Shown: positions 25,613 through 33,893 of the stretch, piece by piece
Numbering within the stretch: position 1 is the first letter of the stretch
Layout of the letters: every line of letters starts with the position of its first letter
Assembly (NCBI RefSeq): GCF_010685995.1
Contig: NZ_JAAGWK010000021.1
Span: 62,001-126,000, forward strand
Source of the DNA: Goekera deserti
GTDB lineage: Bacteria > Actinomycetota > Actinomycetes > Mycobacteriales > Geodermatophilaceae
Length of the DNA: 64,000 bases
Reading direction: 5' to 3'
Notes under the pieces: generated by a model
What the model was told of the DNA's origin: nothing
The model's input: only the letters and a program-made list of their open reading frames with translations
The model's database searches: none
Made by a program: the position numbers and the translations under genes

Positions 25613-26695
25613 TCAGTTGATCAGCGCGGCCGCCCGCAGCGCCGCACCGGCCGCGGTGGGCACCCCGCGCGACGCCGACTCCAGCGCGACCTCGGCGAAC
25701 TTCAGCGCGTGCTCGTCCCCCGACCGCACCGCTGCGGCCACCACCTCCTCCGCCGAGCCGCCTCGGGCGGGGTCGGGCAGCGCGGCGGCGGGCCGGTAGA
25801 GCGCCGCGATCGCCGCGGCGGCCGTCCAGGCGGCCTGGTGGGTGAGCGGCCACAGCTCAGGGGGCAGCGCCGGGAGCACCAGGGCGGCGGCGCGCGGCGC
25901 GGTGGCCGCGTGCACCAGCATCACCGGGGAGCCGGGGGCCCAGCGGCCGTACCGGACCACCGCCGCGTCCACCAGGCGGGTCAGCGCCGCGGGCACCTCG
26001 GCCACCGGGACGTCCGCGGCCGCCCGCAGCGCCGGCCGCCAGCCGGGGTGCAGGCCGAGCCGGTCCAGCCGGGCGCGGAGGTCCCCGGCGGCACCCAGCA
26101 CCGGGACGCCGTCCAGGGCCTCGCCCGGCGGGCGGCCGCCGACCGGGGGCACGGCGCCGACCGGGGGCGCGATGGCGCTCCTGGGCACGATGCCGACCGG
26201 GGGCACGGCGCCGCTCAGGGGCGCGGAGCCGGGCATCGGCTGCCAGCGGGCGGCCCAGTACCCCAGCGCGGCAGCGAGCTCGGCCCGGCGGGGTGCGGTC
26301 TCCACCTCGCGCAGCGCCCGCACCGCGTGCCCGGTGCGGATCAGGCAGTGCGTGGCCGAGGCGATCGAGCCGGGCACCAGCCGGGGCCACCACCGCGCCA
26401 GCACGTCCGGCCACGGCGCACCGGCCAGCTCGCGGTCGAAGAACGCCAGCCAGTCACCCAGCCGGCCGGCGTCGCCGAGCGCCTCGTGCCAGTCGTCGCC
26501 GGTCACCGGCCACCGCTCCCCGGGCGCCTGCTCCAGCCGGCCGACGTACCCGTCGACCCAGCGGTGCACGTCGGCCGACGGGTCGATCCGCAGCAGCGCG
26601 TCGGCGGCCATCGGCCCGTGGTTGGACAGCCAGCCGTCGAACTCCGGGCCGGTCGACCGCAACCGCTCGTACACCTCGTCCAGTGCTCCGTCCAC
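25613..26695 (-). CDS. Questin-oxidase-like (DUF4243) protein
   Basis: 360 residues. It begins DEVYERLRSTGPEFDGWLSNHGPMAADALL and continues with HRWVDGYVGRLE, which I recognise as the questin oxidase-like family. Fungal members open an anthraquinone ring; bacterial roles are unknown. Residues 180-205 are a Pro/Gly/Val repeat insert. Start is GTG 26695; a GTG at 26722 lies inside the SoxR operator and would be upstream of the predicted transcript start. The promoter places this gene under the divergent SoxR. Family assignment is by eye. Confidence 0.72.
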   Translation of the reverse strand: MDGALDEVYERLRSTGPEFDGWLSNHGPMAADALLRIDPSADVHRWVDGYVGRLEQAPGERWPVTGDDWHEALGDAGRLGDWLAFFDRELAGAPWPDVLARWWPRLVPGSIASATHCLIRTGHAVRALREVETAPRRAELAAALGYWAARWQPMPGSAPLSGAVPPVGIVPRSAIAPPVGAVPPVGGRPPGEALDGVPVLGAAGDLRARLDRLGLHPGWRPALRAAADVPVAEVPAALTRLVDAAVVRYGRWAPGSPVMLVHAATAPRAAALVLPALPPELWPLTHQAAWTAAAAIAALYRPAAALPDPARGGSAEEVVAAAVRSGDEHALKFAEVALESASRGVPTAAGAALRAAALIN

Positions 26696-26709
26696 GGCGC
26701 CAGCCGACC

Positions 26710-26732
26710 ACCTGCAGTGCACTTCAGGTCAA
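26710..26732 (-). promoter_or_regulatory. SoxR-type operator/promoter for the questin-oxidase-like gene
   Basis: On the minus strand the sequence reads TTGACC as -35 (26732-26727) running directly into a 20-base dyad ACCTGAAGTGCACTGCAGGT with one mismatched pair. This matches the known SoxR architecture, in which a dyad fills an overlong 19-20 base spacer. A -10 would fall at about 26707-26702 and transcription would begin at about the GTG at 26695, giving a leaderless message. Confidence 0.72.
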
Positions 26733-26747
26733 GGGCACACTGCACGC

Positions 26748-27305
26748 GTGGAGCTCACCGTCGGCGAGGTCGCCCGCCGGTCCGGCGTCTCGGTGGCCGC
26801 GCTGCGCTTCTACGAGCAGCAGGGCCTGATCAGCAGCCGCCGCACCCCGGGCAACCAGCGCCGCTACGAGCGCGGCGTGCTGCGCCGGCTCGCCTTCGTC
26901 GCCGCGGCCCAGCGGGTCGGGCTCACCCTGGCGCAGGTGCGGGCCGCCCTGGACACGCTGCCCGCCGGGCGCACACCGACCCGGGCCGACTGGACGGCGC
27001 TGTCCACCGGCTGGCGGGCCCTGGTCGACGCCCGCATCGCGGAGCTGCAGCGCCTGCGCGAGGACCTCGACGGCTGCATCGGCTGCGGCTGCCTCAGCCT
27101 GCCGGTGTGCGCGTTGTACAACCCCGGCGACCAGGCCGGCGCCGAGGCCCCGGGCTCGCGCTGGCTGCGGCGCGCCCTGGACCGCCCCGGTCAGCCCGCC
27201 GACTCGGGCAGTGACCCGCTCGCAGCCGTTCCCCAGCCAGGAACGGCCGACCGAGGGCCGATGCCCGCTGGCCCCGCCCGGGCAGCCCACCGACTCGGGC
27301 AGTGA
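26748..27305 (+). CDS. soxR: SoxR, redox-sensing MerR-family activator
   Basis: 185 residues. N-terminal MerR helix-turn-helix (VGEVARRSGVSVAALRFYEQQGLI, RTPGNQRRYERGVLRRLAFV), dimerisation helix, then CIGCGCLSLPVC, the exact CX2CXCX5C [2Fe-2S] ligand set of SoxR. The cluster is oxidised by redox-active small molecules. Start is GTG 26748. The last 38 or so residues, after WLRRALDRPG, are low-complexity and are encoded by the first unit of repeat cluster 2, so the protein is longer than the usual 150 residues. Confidence 0.93.
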   Translation: MELTVGEVARRSGVSVAALRFYEQQGLISSRRTPGNQRRYERGVLRRLAFVAAAQRVGLTLAQVRAALDTLPAGRTPTRADWTALSTGWRALVDARIAELQRLREDLDGCIGCGCLSLPVCALYNPGDQAGAEAPGSRWLRRALDRPGQPADSGSDPLAAVPQPGTADRGPMPAGPARAAHRLGQ

Positions 27306-27470
27306 CCTGACCCCGGCCGTCCCACACCCGGGAACAGCCGACTGAGGGCCCAGGCCCCGGGGCCCGCCGGCCGCATCCGGGCAGCCCGCCAGTCCAGGCA
27401 ATGACCCGACCGCGGCCGTTCTCCAGCCAGGAACGGCCGACTGAGGGCCGATGCCCGCCGGGGGGCCAGC
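27189..27470. repeat. Repeat cluster 2 (three copies, hairpin-forming)
   Basis: Units start at about 27205, 27296 and 27395. The first has GCCGTTCC (27225-27232) and GGAACGGC (27240-27247); the third has GGCCGTTC (27414-27421) and GAACGGCC (27431-27438). The middle unit has decayed stems. Shared flanks read GGGCAGTGACCCG before and GAGGGCCGATGCCC after. The first copy lies inside the soxR reading frame, the others may terminate its transcript. Confidence 0.8.
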
Positions 27471-27486
27471 CGGCTCCCTAGGGGGC

Positions 27487-27509
27487 GGCCGGCTCCCCGG
27501 GGGCCGGCC
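27487..27509 (-). terminator. Hairpin after the CYTH-CHAD gene
   Basis: GGCCGGC (27487-27493) and GCCGGCC (27503-27509) form a 7-base stem about 30 bases beyond the CYTH-CHAD stop codon. Placement suits termination of that gene, although it could equally serve soxR from the other side. Confidence 0.4.
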
Positions 27510-27538
27510 AGCCCTCGGGGAGCACGGGCGCAGGTGCG

Positions 27539-29332
27539 TCAGGGGCGCAGGTGGGTGGCCGCGCGCAGGGCGGGACGCAGGGTCGGCCACAGCGCCCAGA
27601 AGTCGGCCTCGGCCGCGGCGGAGCGGGCCTCCTCCAGGGCGTGCAGCCGGCCGTGGGTGAACGCGCTCTCCCCCGCCGCCGACGCCTCCCCGCCCAGTCG
27701 CAGGCACTGCTCGCGGGTCACCACGGTGTCCTGCCGGTCGCCCAGCACCTCCTGCAGCTGCTTCATCACCGACACCAGGCCGCCCACCGGGGAGCCGAGC
27801 GTGCCGGCGGCCACCTCGGCGGTGTAACGCACCCGCTTGGCCGCCTTGCGCACCTCGTGCAGCGCCAGGTCGCGGGCCTCGTCGTCGGCGGCGTCCTCGG
27901 CGGCGCGGACGAACCGGCGCAGCCGCTTCACCGTCTTCGCCACCACCGCGGCCAGCGCCGGCCCGGCGGGGCCGGCGGCCTCCTCGGTCAGCGGCGGGTC
28001 TGCGACCAGCGCGAACAGCCGGTCCAGCAGCTCCAGGTGCCGGGTCTGCCGCAGCACCGCGACGCCCGCCCCGCCGGCCGAGGTGTCCTCGGCGGCCTGC
28101 TCGGCGGCCCGCAGCTGCTCGACCACCGGGCCGACGACGAGCTCGGCCGGCTGGTCGGCCACGACCTGCAGCAGGTGGGCCAGCGACACCTCGGAGTCCC
28201 GGGCTCCGGACAGCTCCTGACCCAGCCAGCGCAGCTCCTCGCGCACCGGGTCGGTGTGCTCGCGCTGCAGCACCGGGCGGTAGGCGGCCAGGATGCTGCG
28301 CAGCCGGCGGGCGGCCACCCGCACCTGGTGCACGCCGTCGGGCTGACCGGTGCGCACCATGAGGTCGGCTCGCTGGAGCGCGGCCAGCTGCTGCTGCACC
28401 GCGGCGACCACGACGGCGCCGGCGTCCTGCGGCTGGTCGGGCTCGTCGTCGCCCGTCGACCCGGCCTTCCCCTTGCCCTTCGCCTTGCCCTTCGCCTTCC
28501 CCTTGTCCTTCGCCTTGCCCTGTCCCTTGTCCTTCGTCTTCGCCTTGCCCTTCGCCTTGCCGCGGGGGGACGCGCCCTCGGCCTCGGACGTCGACCCCGC
28601 ACCGTCCGCCTCGCGGGCCGTCTCGTCGTCGTCGGTGGGGGCGGGGGCCGCCTCCATGTCCACCGGGGCCGTGTCGGCGTCGTCGTCGGAGGGCACCGCG
28701 GGCCGGTCCAGGCCGGCCAACCGGTCGGCGAGCACCCGCTCGACCTTCGCCCGCGAACGCGAGACCCGGGCCCCGGAGACGACCAGCTCGGCGGCCACCG
28801 CGGCCAGCACCTCCTCGTCGCCGTCGACCAGCTCGACCTCCAGCTCCCGCCAGGTGGTGACCACCGCGGCCTCGCCCGGGCCGGTGGACACGGCCGTGCC
28901 GGTCACGTGGTCGTCGGCCACCTCGGCCAGCACCCGACCGTCGGCGGCCAGCAGCGGGGTGACCAGCCGGCGGGTCGACAGGGTCGCGACGACGGCGGTC
29001 GGGGCCCGCCGGACGATGCCCAGCACCGGGTCCAGCACCGCCTTCGGAACCGTCTTGACCGCGCGCCCGAGCGGCGACTGGAGCTCGCGGCGGGCGCCGG
29101 CCTCGGCCGGCAGCTTCACGTGCCAGCCGGCGTCGGGGCCGCCGGTGCGGCGCCGCAGGGTCACCTTGGCCCGCAGCAACCGCAGGTCGGCGGTGTCGTG
29201 GTAGCTGGCCTGCAACTGGTGCACCACCGGCTCACCGACCGAGTGGACGCCGTCGACGCCGGACAGGTCGGGGAGGACGTAGCCCTCCTCGACGTCGAAC
29301 TTGCGCTCGATCTCGATGTGCTCGCTGGCCAC
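27539..29332 (-). CDS. CYTH-CHAD domain protein (triphosphate tunnel metalloenzyme plus polyphosphate-binding domain)
   Basis: 597 residues. The N-terminal CYTH domain begins EIERKFDVEE, the family's ExExK motif, and covers about 1-200. A Lys/Gly-rich linker (repeated GKAKGK) follows near residues 255-305. The CHAD domain (about 320-590) has VHQVRVAARRLRSIL and LHEVRKAAKRVRY, the conserved His/Arg helices that bind polyphosphate. Predicted to act on inorganic tri- or polyphosphate. Start is GTG 29332 with GAGGAG eight bases upstream. It is divergent from cheA. Confidence 0.92.
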   Translation of the reverse strand: MASEHIEIERKFDVEEGYVLPDLSGVDGVHSVGEPVVHQLQASYHDTADLRLLRAKVTLRRRTGGPDAGWHVKLPAEAGARRELQSPLGRAVKTVPKAVLDPVLGIVRRAPTAVVATLSTRRLVTPLLAADGRVLAEVADDHVTGTAVSTGPGEAAVVTTWRELEVELVDGDEEVLAAVAAELVVSGARVSRSRAKVERVLADRLAGLDRPAVPSDDDADTAPVDMEAAPAPTDDDETAREADGAGSTSEAEGASPRGKAKGKAKTKDKGQGKAKDKGKAKGKAKGKGKAGSTGDDEPDQPQDAGAVVVAAVQQQLAALQRADLMVRTGQPDGVHQVRVAARRLRSILAAYRPVLQREHTDPVREELRWLGQELSGARDSEVSLAHLLQVVADQPAELVVGPVVEQLRAAEQAAEDTSAGGAGVAVLRQTRHLELLDRLFALVADPPLTEEAAGPAGPALAAVVAKTVKRLRRFVRAAEDAADDEARDLALHEVRKAAKRVRYTAEVAAGTLGSPVGGLVSVMKQLQEVLGDRQDTVVTREQCLRLGGEASAAGESAFTHGRLHALEEARSAAAEADFWALWPTLRPALRAATHLRP

Positions 29333-29729
29333 GGGTGGGGCTCCTCTGTTCCGGTCACGGTGCTGGACTGCCGATGACGACGTGGCGTGCACGGTAGGCG
29401 GCCGCGGTGGACCGTGGCTGCCCGACCGGCCTCCCGGTGCAGGTCGGGATCTCACCGCAGGCCCCCGACAGGCCCGCCGCGACGCTGCTGCGGAACGGCC
29501 GGCGCACCCGCGACATCACCATGTCGACAGGTGCGGAACGGTCGGCGCGCGCCATTCCCAGGCAATGTCGACAAATGGCGGACAATGGCGCCGCGTGCAT
29601 TCGGCAACATCGGAGAATGCTTGAGGAATTCCTGCCTGTCCGGCTTCACCCGGGCGGGGGACCGCCGATAGACCCTGTGCTGTCGCAGCGGGACCGGCCC
29701 GCGGCGCATCGAGGGGAAGCAGACGAAAA
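29333..29729. other. 397-base divergent region between the CYTH-CHAD gene and cheA
   Basis: No gene is supported. Two TGTCGACA palindromes lie at 29522-29529 and 29566-29573, 44 bases apart. The stretch 29560-29650 is less GC-rich than its surroundings. A sigma-28-like -10 element lies at 29664-29671. Confidence 0.55.
29645..29671 (+). promoter_or_regulatory. Candidate sigma-28 (FliA/WhiG-type) promoter of cheA-cheW
   Basis: GCCGATAG at 29664-29671 matches seven of eight bases of the known GCCGATAA -10 element of flagellar sigma factors. Fifteen bases upstream is TTCA, a partial match to TAAA. It lies 59 bases before the cheA start. The -35 is weak, so confidence rests on the -10 and on a second site before cheB. 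Confidence 0.45.
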
Positions 29730-32096
29730 GTGGACGGTCTGGACGACATCGTCGGCGAGTTCCTGGTGGAGAGCCACGAGAACCTCGACCAGCTGGACCG
29801 TGACCTGGTCGCGCTGGAGCAGGAGCCCAACTCCCGGGAGCGGATGTCGAGCATCTTCCGCACGATCCACACGATCAAGGGCACCAGCGGCTTCCTCGCC
29901 TTCAACCGGCTGGAGGAGGTCACCCACGTCGGGGAGAACATGCTCTCCAAGATGCGCGACGGCGTGCTGGAGCTGACCCCGTTCCGCACCGACGTGCTGC
30001 TGCGCATGGTCGACTGCGTGCGCTCGCTGCTCGCCGCGATCGAGGCCGACGGGACCGAGGGCTCGGTCGACGTGTCCGAGGTCGTCGCCGCCATCAGTGC
30101 CGCGCTGGAGGACCGTGCGCCGGCCGCCTCCTCCGTCGCGACGCTGGCGCCCGCCGCCCCGGTCGCGCCCGCCGCCCCCGCCGTCGAGGAACTGCACGAC
30201 GAGGACAACGACGACGAGCACGACGAGGACCACGACGACCACGAGGACGACGCCGCGCACGCGCCGGGCCCGGTCGCCGCCGCACCCGCCGCCCCGCCCG
30301 CCGTCCCCACCGAGCCCGCCGCCCAGCCGGCCGCTGCCGCTGCCGCGCCCAAGCTGGAGCCGGAGCCCGGCACCGGGCCGCAGAAGGGCCGCGGCATCGC
30401 CGACAGCACCATCCGCGTGGACGTCGACCTGCTCGACGCGCTCATGCAGCTGGTCGGGGAGCTGGTGCTGACCCGCAACCAGATCGTCCAGTACGCCTCC
30501 CAGGAGACCGGCACCGACCTGGTGCGCGCCTCGCAGCGGCTGAACCTGATCGCCAGCGAGCTGCAGGAGGGCGTCATGCGCACCCGCATGCAGCCCATCG
30601 ACCACATCTGGTCCAAGCTGCCCCGCGTCGTCCGGGACCTGGGCCAGCAGGTCGGCAAGTCGGTGCGGCTGGAGATGGAGGGCAAGGAGACCGAGCTCGA
30701 CAAGACCCTGCTCGAGGCCGTCAAGGACCCGCTGACCCACCTGGTGCGCAACTCCGTCGACCACGGCATCGAGAAGGCCGAGGTCCGCCTGGCCGCCGGC
30801 AAGCCCTCCGACGGCGTGCTGAGCCTGCGCGCCCGGCACGAGAGCGGCCAGGTCGTCGTGGAGATCTCCGACGACGGCGCCGGCATGGACCCCGCCCGGA
30901 TCGGCGCCAAGGCCGTCGAGCGCGGCCTGATCACCGCCGAGCAGATGGCCCGCATGTCCACCCAGGACATCCTGCAGCTGACCTTCCTGCCCGGCTTCTC
31001 CACCGCCGCCGCGGTCACCAACGTCTCCGGCCGCGGTGTCGGCATGGACGTCGTGAAGACCAACATCGAGGCCATCGGCGGCACCATCGAGGTCGAGTCG
31101 GTCGTCGGCAAGGGCACCAGCACCCGGCTGCGCATCCCGCTGACCCTGGCGATCATGCCGGCGCTGACCATCGAGTGCGCCGGCGAGCGCTACGCCATCC
31201 CGCAGGTCAGCCTGCAGGAGCTGGTGGCCCTGGACGCCGAGAAGGCCGCCGCGGCCGTCGAGGAGGTCGGCGGGGCGCCGGTCTACCGGCTGCGCGGCGA
31301 GCTGCTGCCGCTGGTGCAGCTGGCCGACGTCTTCGGGCTCACCTCCGACCGGCACGACGGCCACCTGGTCATCGCCGTGCTCCGCTCGGAGGGACGCCGC
31401 TTCGGCCTCGTGGTCGACCGGGTCATCAACACCGAGGAGATCGTGGTCAAGGCCGTCGGCGGCCAGCTCAAGGCGGTCGGCCTGTACTCCGGCGCCACGA
31501 TCCTCGGCGACGGCGCGGTGGCCCTGATCCTCGACGTCCAGGCACTGTCCCGCCGGGCGATGCGGCCCGAGGCCGCCGAGCGGCAGGAAGCCCGCGCCGC
31601 CGCGGCAGCCGCCAGCCTCAACGCCAGCGTCGCCGAGCGTCAGCGGATGCTGCTGGCCGCGATCGGCGGGGGCCGCCAGGTGGCGATCCCGCTGGACACG
31701 GTCACCCGGCTCGAGCAGGTCAAGTCCGCGACGGTGGAGCGGATCGGCTCCCGCGAGGTCGTGCAGTACCGCGGCGCGATCCTCCCGATCGTCCGGCTCG
31801 ACCGGCACCTGGGTGCCTACGGCGAGAGCGAGCGCGAGGTGCTCGAGGTCGTCGTCTACGCCGACCACGGGCGCAGCGTGGCGATCGTGGTCGAGGAGAT
31901 CCTCGACATCGTGGACGGCGAGGCCGCCGTGCACAGCGACATCGACGACATGGGCCTGCTCGGCGCGGCGGTGTTCGGCGACAAGGTGACCGAGCTGCTG
32001 GACGTGCGCGCGGCCATCCTCGCCGCCGACCCGATGTTCTTCACCGCCATCCACGACGCCTCCCTGGGCGTCCCGTCCGGACTCCTGGAGGTCTGA
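29730..32096 (+). CDS. cheA: CheA, chemotaxis histidine kinase with two C-terminal CheW domains
   Basis: 788 residues. The Hpt (P1) domain carries the phosphorylated His47 in IFRTIHTIKGTSGFL. A long acidic, His-rich and Pro/Ala linker (about 120-215) stands where a CheY-binding P2 domain would be. Then come the P3 dimerisation helices (VDLLDALMQLVGELVLTRNQ), the P4 ATPase domain with LVRNSVDHG and SDDGAGMD, and two CheW-like P5 domains (about 475-620 and 635-788). It transfers phosphate to CheY and CheB. Start is GTG 29730 with GAGGGGA upstream. cheW follows after one base. Confidence 0.96.
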   Translation: MDGLDDIVGEFLVESHENLDQLDRDLVALEQEPNSRERMSSIFRTIHTIKGTSGFLAFNRLEEVTHVGENMLSKMRDGVLELTPFRTDVLLRMVDCVRSLLAAIEADGTEGSVDVSEVVAAISAALEDRAPAASSVATLAPAAPVAPAAPAVEELHDEDNDDEHDEDHDDHEDDAAHAPGPVAAAPAAPPAVPTEPAAQPAAAAAAPKLEPEPGTGPQKGRGIADSTIRVDVDLLDALMQLVGELVLTRNQIVQYASQETGTDLVRASQRLNLIASELQEGVMRTRMQPIDHIWSKLPRVVRDLGQQVGKSVRLEMEGKETELDKTLLEAVKDPLTHLVRNSVDHGIEKAEVRLAAGKPSDGVLSLRARHESGQVVVEISDDGAGMDPARIGAKAVERGLITAEQMARMSTQDILQLTFLPGFSTAAAVTNVSGRGVGMDVVKTNIEAIGGTIEVESVVGKGTSTRLRIPLTLAIMPALTIECAGERYAIPQVSLQELVALDAEKAAAAVEEVGGAPVYRLRGELLPLVQLADVFGLTSDRHDGHLVIAVLRSEGRRFGLVVDRVINTEEIVVKAVGGQLKAVGLYSGATILGDGAVALILDVQALSRRAMRPEAAERQEARAAAAAASLNASVAERQRMLLAAIGGGRQVAIPLDTVTRLEQVKSATVERIGSREVVQYRGAILPIVRLDRHLGAYGESEREVLEVVVYADHGRSVAIVVEEILDIVDGEAAVHSDIDDMGLLGAAVFGDKVTELLDVRAAILAADPMFFTAIHDASLGVPSGLLEV

Positions 32097-32097
32097 C

Positions 32098-32559
32098 ATG
32101 AGCACCGCGACCACCACGACCACGCCCACGCTCGCCGGGGGCAACGCCCAGCTGGCCACGTTCTGGCTGGACAACGACCTCTACGGCGTGGAGGTGGAGC
32201 ACGTGCAGGAGGTGCTCCGCAGCCAGGGCATCACCCAGGTGCCGCTGTCCCCGCCCGCGGTGGCCGGCCTGATCAACCTGCGGGGCCAGGTGGTCACGGC
32301 CATCGAGCTGCGCGAGCTGCTGGGCCGCCCGCCGCGCGCCGAGGGCACCGACCCGGTGGTCATCGTCGTCCGGCTGCACGGGGAGGCCGTCAGCCTGCTC
32401 GTCGACGCGATCGCCGACGTCGTCGACGTCAACGCCCGCGACTTCGAGTCCCCGCCGGACACCCTGGACGGCAAGGCCCGCGAGCTGATCCTCGGTGCCT
32501 ACAAGCTGGACGGGCAGCTGCTGCTCGCCCTGGACGTCAACCGCGCGGTCGGCGTCTGA
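32098..32559 (+). CDS. cheW: CheW, chemotaxis coupling protein
   Basis: 153 residues, single CheW domain: FWLDNDLYGVEVEHVQEVL, PLSPPAVAGLINLRGQVV and VSLLVDAIADVVDV. It bridges receptors to CheA at the inner face of the membrane. Start is ATG 32098, one base after the cheA stop. A strong hairpin follows the stop, so cheA-cheW is a closed two-gene unit. Confidence 0.96.
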   Translation: MSTATTTTTPTLAGGNAQLATFWLDNDLYGVEVEHVQEVLRSQGITQVPLSPPAVAGLINLRGQVVTAIELRELLGRPPRAEGTDPVVIVVRLHGEAVSLLVDAIADVVDVNARDFESPPDTLDGKARELILGAYKLDGQLLLALDVNRAVGV

Positions 32560-32570
32560 CCCCCTGATCC

Positions 32571-32610
32571 GGGCGGGTCCGCCGGCACTTCCCCGCCGGC
32601 GGACCTGCCC
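32571..32610 (+). terminator. Hairpin terminator of cheA-cheW
   Basis: GGGCGGGTCCGCCGGC (32571-32586) pairs with GCCGGCGGACCTGCCC (32595-32610) along 16 bases with one G-U, loop of eight, starting 11 bases after the cheW stop. There is no T-run. Confidence 0.7.
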
Positions 32611-32813
32611 AGTACGCCTGCACCGCCGCACACCCGTACCACCCGGGCGGCTCCCGCAGAGCTCCCCAACATCTACGCAGAGTGACGAAGCGGGCGCCCA
32701 GAGCGGTGCGGCGCGCAACACGCACCGGATCGGTGTCCCGCCACAGAGTGATGTACGTCTGGCGGGTCGCGCCGCGGACCGGGAACATGGGTGCCCTACC
32801 CCAGGAGGCATCT

Positions 32814-33731
32814 GTGCCGTACTCCCTCGTCAGCGCGTCCACGCTCGGCTTCGACCTCGTCCGGCTGTCCTCCGGCCGCCAGGTCGCCGACGTCCTGCTG
32901 ACCGGGCTCGCCGCCGACGGTGCCGCCCTGGACTCGCTCGCCGCCCACCACCCCGGGCCGGCCCGCACCTCCGCCGAGCGCTCCGCCGCCGCCGTCCGCG
33001 GCCGCAAGGCCCGCGAGCTCGCCGCCACCGCCGTGCCGCAGCTGCGCACCGGCGACTTCGGCGCCGAGCCGGGCACCGGGACCGACGGCGTGGACCGGCA
33101 GGAGGCCCTGGTCGCCCTGCTCGAGCGCAGCACGATCGGTGACGCACCGACCCTGGAGCGGCTGCTGCGCGAGGACGTGCTCGGCCCCGACCACATCGGG
33201 ATGGCCGTCTCCGAGGAGCACGTCCGCGACCGGGCGGCCGACGTGCTGGCCGACGCCGCGCTCGCCTTCTGGGCCGTCGACGCCCTTCCCCCCGTGGTGT
33301 TCCGCGACCTCGTGGCCCCCTTCCGCGCCGCCACCTCCGCCGCGCCGCTCACCGCCCCCGACCTGGAGGCCGACCTCGGCCCGTCGTCGGCGGTCGTGCA
33401 CGAGCTGCTCGCCGCCGTCCGCGGGCTGGACGGCGTGGGCCGCGGGCGCTGGCGGGTCGCCGTCGACGAGGTCCGCGAGCTGCGCCGGCCCTGGGCGACG
33501 GCCATGCACGAGGCCTCCTGGGCGGCGCACGTCTCGGGCCGCACCCGCACCCTGGCCGCGAGCCAGCTGCTCGCCGTCCAGGCGTTCGTGGACGGCGGCT
33601 TCACCGCCTCCGACGGCGCCCTGGGCGCCTGGAACGCGCTGTCCGGCTGCGTCCAGGGCCTGGCCATGGCCGACATGCTCGACGAGCAGTCCCTCGCGGT
33701 GCTCCTGGCCCCCTGGACCATGCTGAACTGA
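32814..33731 (+). CDS. Unrecognised 305-residue protein within the chemotaxis locus
   Basis: Not recognised. Starts at GTG 32814 with a very good AGGAGG six bases upstream. Predicted mostly alpha-helical and soluble, with no signal or membrane segment. An early block (LVRLSSGRQVADVLLTGLAADGAALDSLAAHHPGPART) is followed by Arg/Lys-rich RGRKARELA. A conserved-looking C-terminus contains RRPWATAMHEASWAAHVSGRTRTLAASQLLAVQAFVDGGFTASDGALGAWNALSGCVQGLAMADML. It lies between the cheA-cheW terminator and a hairpin repeat, so it is its own transcription unit. Its position suggests a motility or chemotaxis role, which is inference. Confidence 0.8.
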   Translation: MPYSLVSASTLGFDLVRLSSGRQVADVLLTGLAADGAALDSLAAHHPGPARTSAERSAAAVRGRKARELAATAVPQLRTGDFGAEPGTGTDGVDRQEALVALLERSTIGDAPTLERLLREDVLGPDHIGMAVSEEHVRDRAADVLADAALAFWAVDALPPVVFRDLVAPFRAATSAAPLTAPDLEADLGPSSAVVHELLAAVRGLDGVGRGRWRVAVDEVRELRRPWATAMHEASWAAHVSGRTRTLAASQLLAVQAFVDGGFTASDGALGAWNALSGCVQGLAMADMLDEQSLAVLLAPWTMLN

Positions 33732-33745
33732 CCCGGCCACCCCGA

Positions 33746-33830
33746 CGGTGATCAGCTGAGCTGATCACCGTACGGCCGGGCTCACCAGCGTTGGTGATCC
33801 AGGCCGGACGTCGGTGATCTCCGCGGCCTG
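33746..33830. repeat. Hairpin repeat element shared with 60906-60990
   Basis: CGGTGATCAGCT-G-AGCTGATCACCG at 33746-33770 is a perfect 12-base-arm inverted repeat. A smaller CACCA-GCGT-TGGTG hairpin follows at 33783-33796, then GGCCGGACGTCGGTGATC. The same three-part order recurs at 60906-60990. The first stem lies 15 bases beyond the stop at 33731 and may terminate that gene. Confidence 0.8.
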
Positions 33831-33893
33831 GGCACCCATGCTCCTGGCAGGCAGATCGAGTCACATTCGTCCCAGGTGCCCCCTGCGTTCCAC

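Noticed and set aside
25065-25853. Open frames through repeat cluster 1
   Set aside because: All are readings of the repeat units in different frames; none has a ribosome site or family.
25188-27470. CRISPR array
   Set aside because: Repeats are imperfect, spacers are unequal and partly repeated, and there are no cas genes.
29522-29573. Two TGTCGACA sites as a regulator-binding pair
   Set aside because: Eight-base GC-rich palindromes are expected by chance at this composition; only noted in the region description.
29646-32174. 842-residue antisense frame across cheA
   Set aside because: Repetitive Val/Asp/Leu/Gly composition on the opposite strand of an unambiguous cheA.
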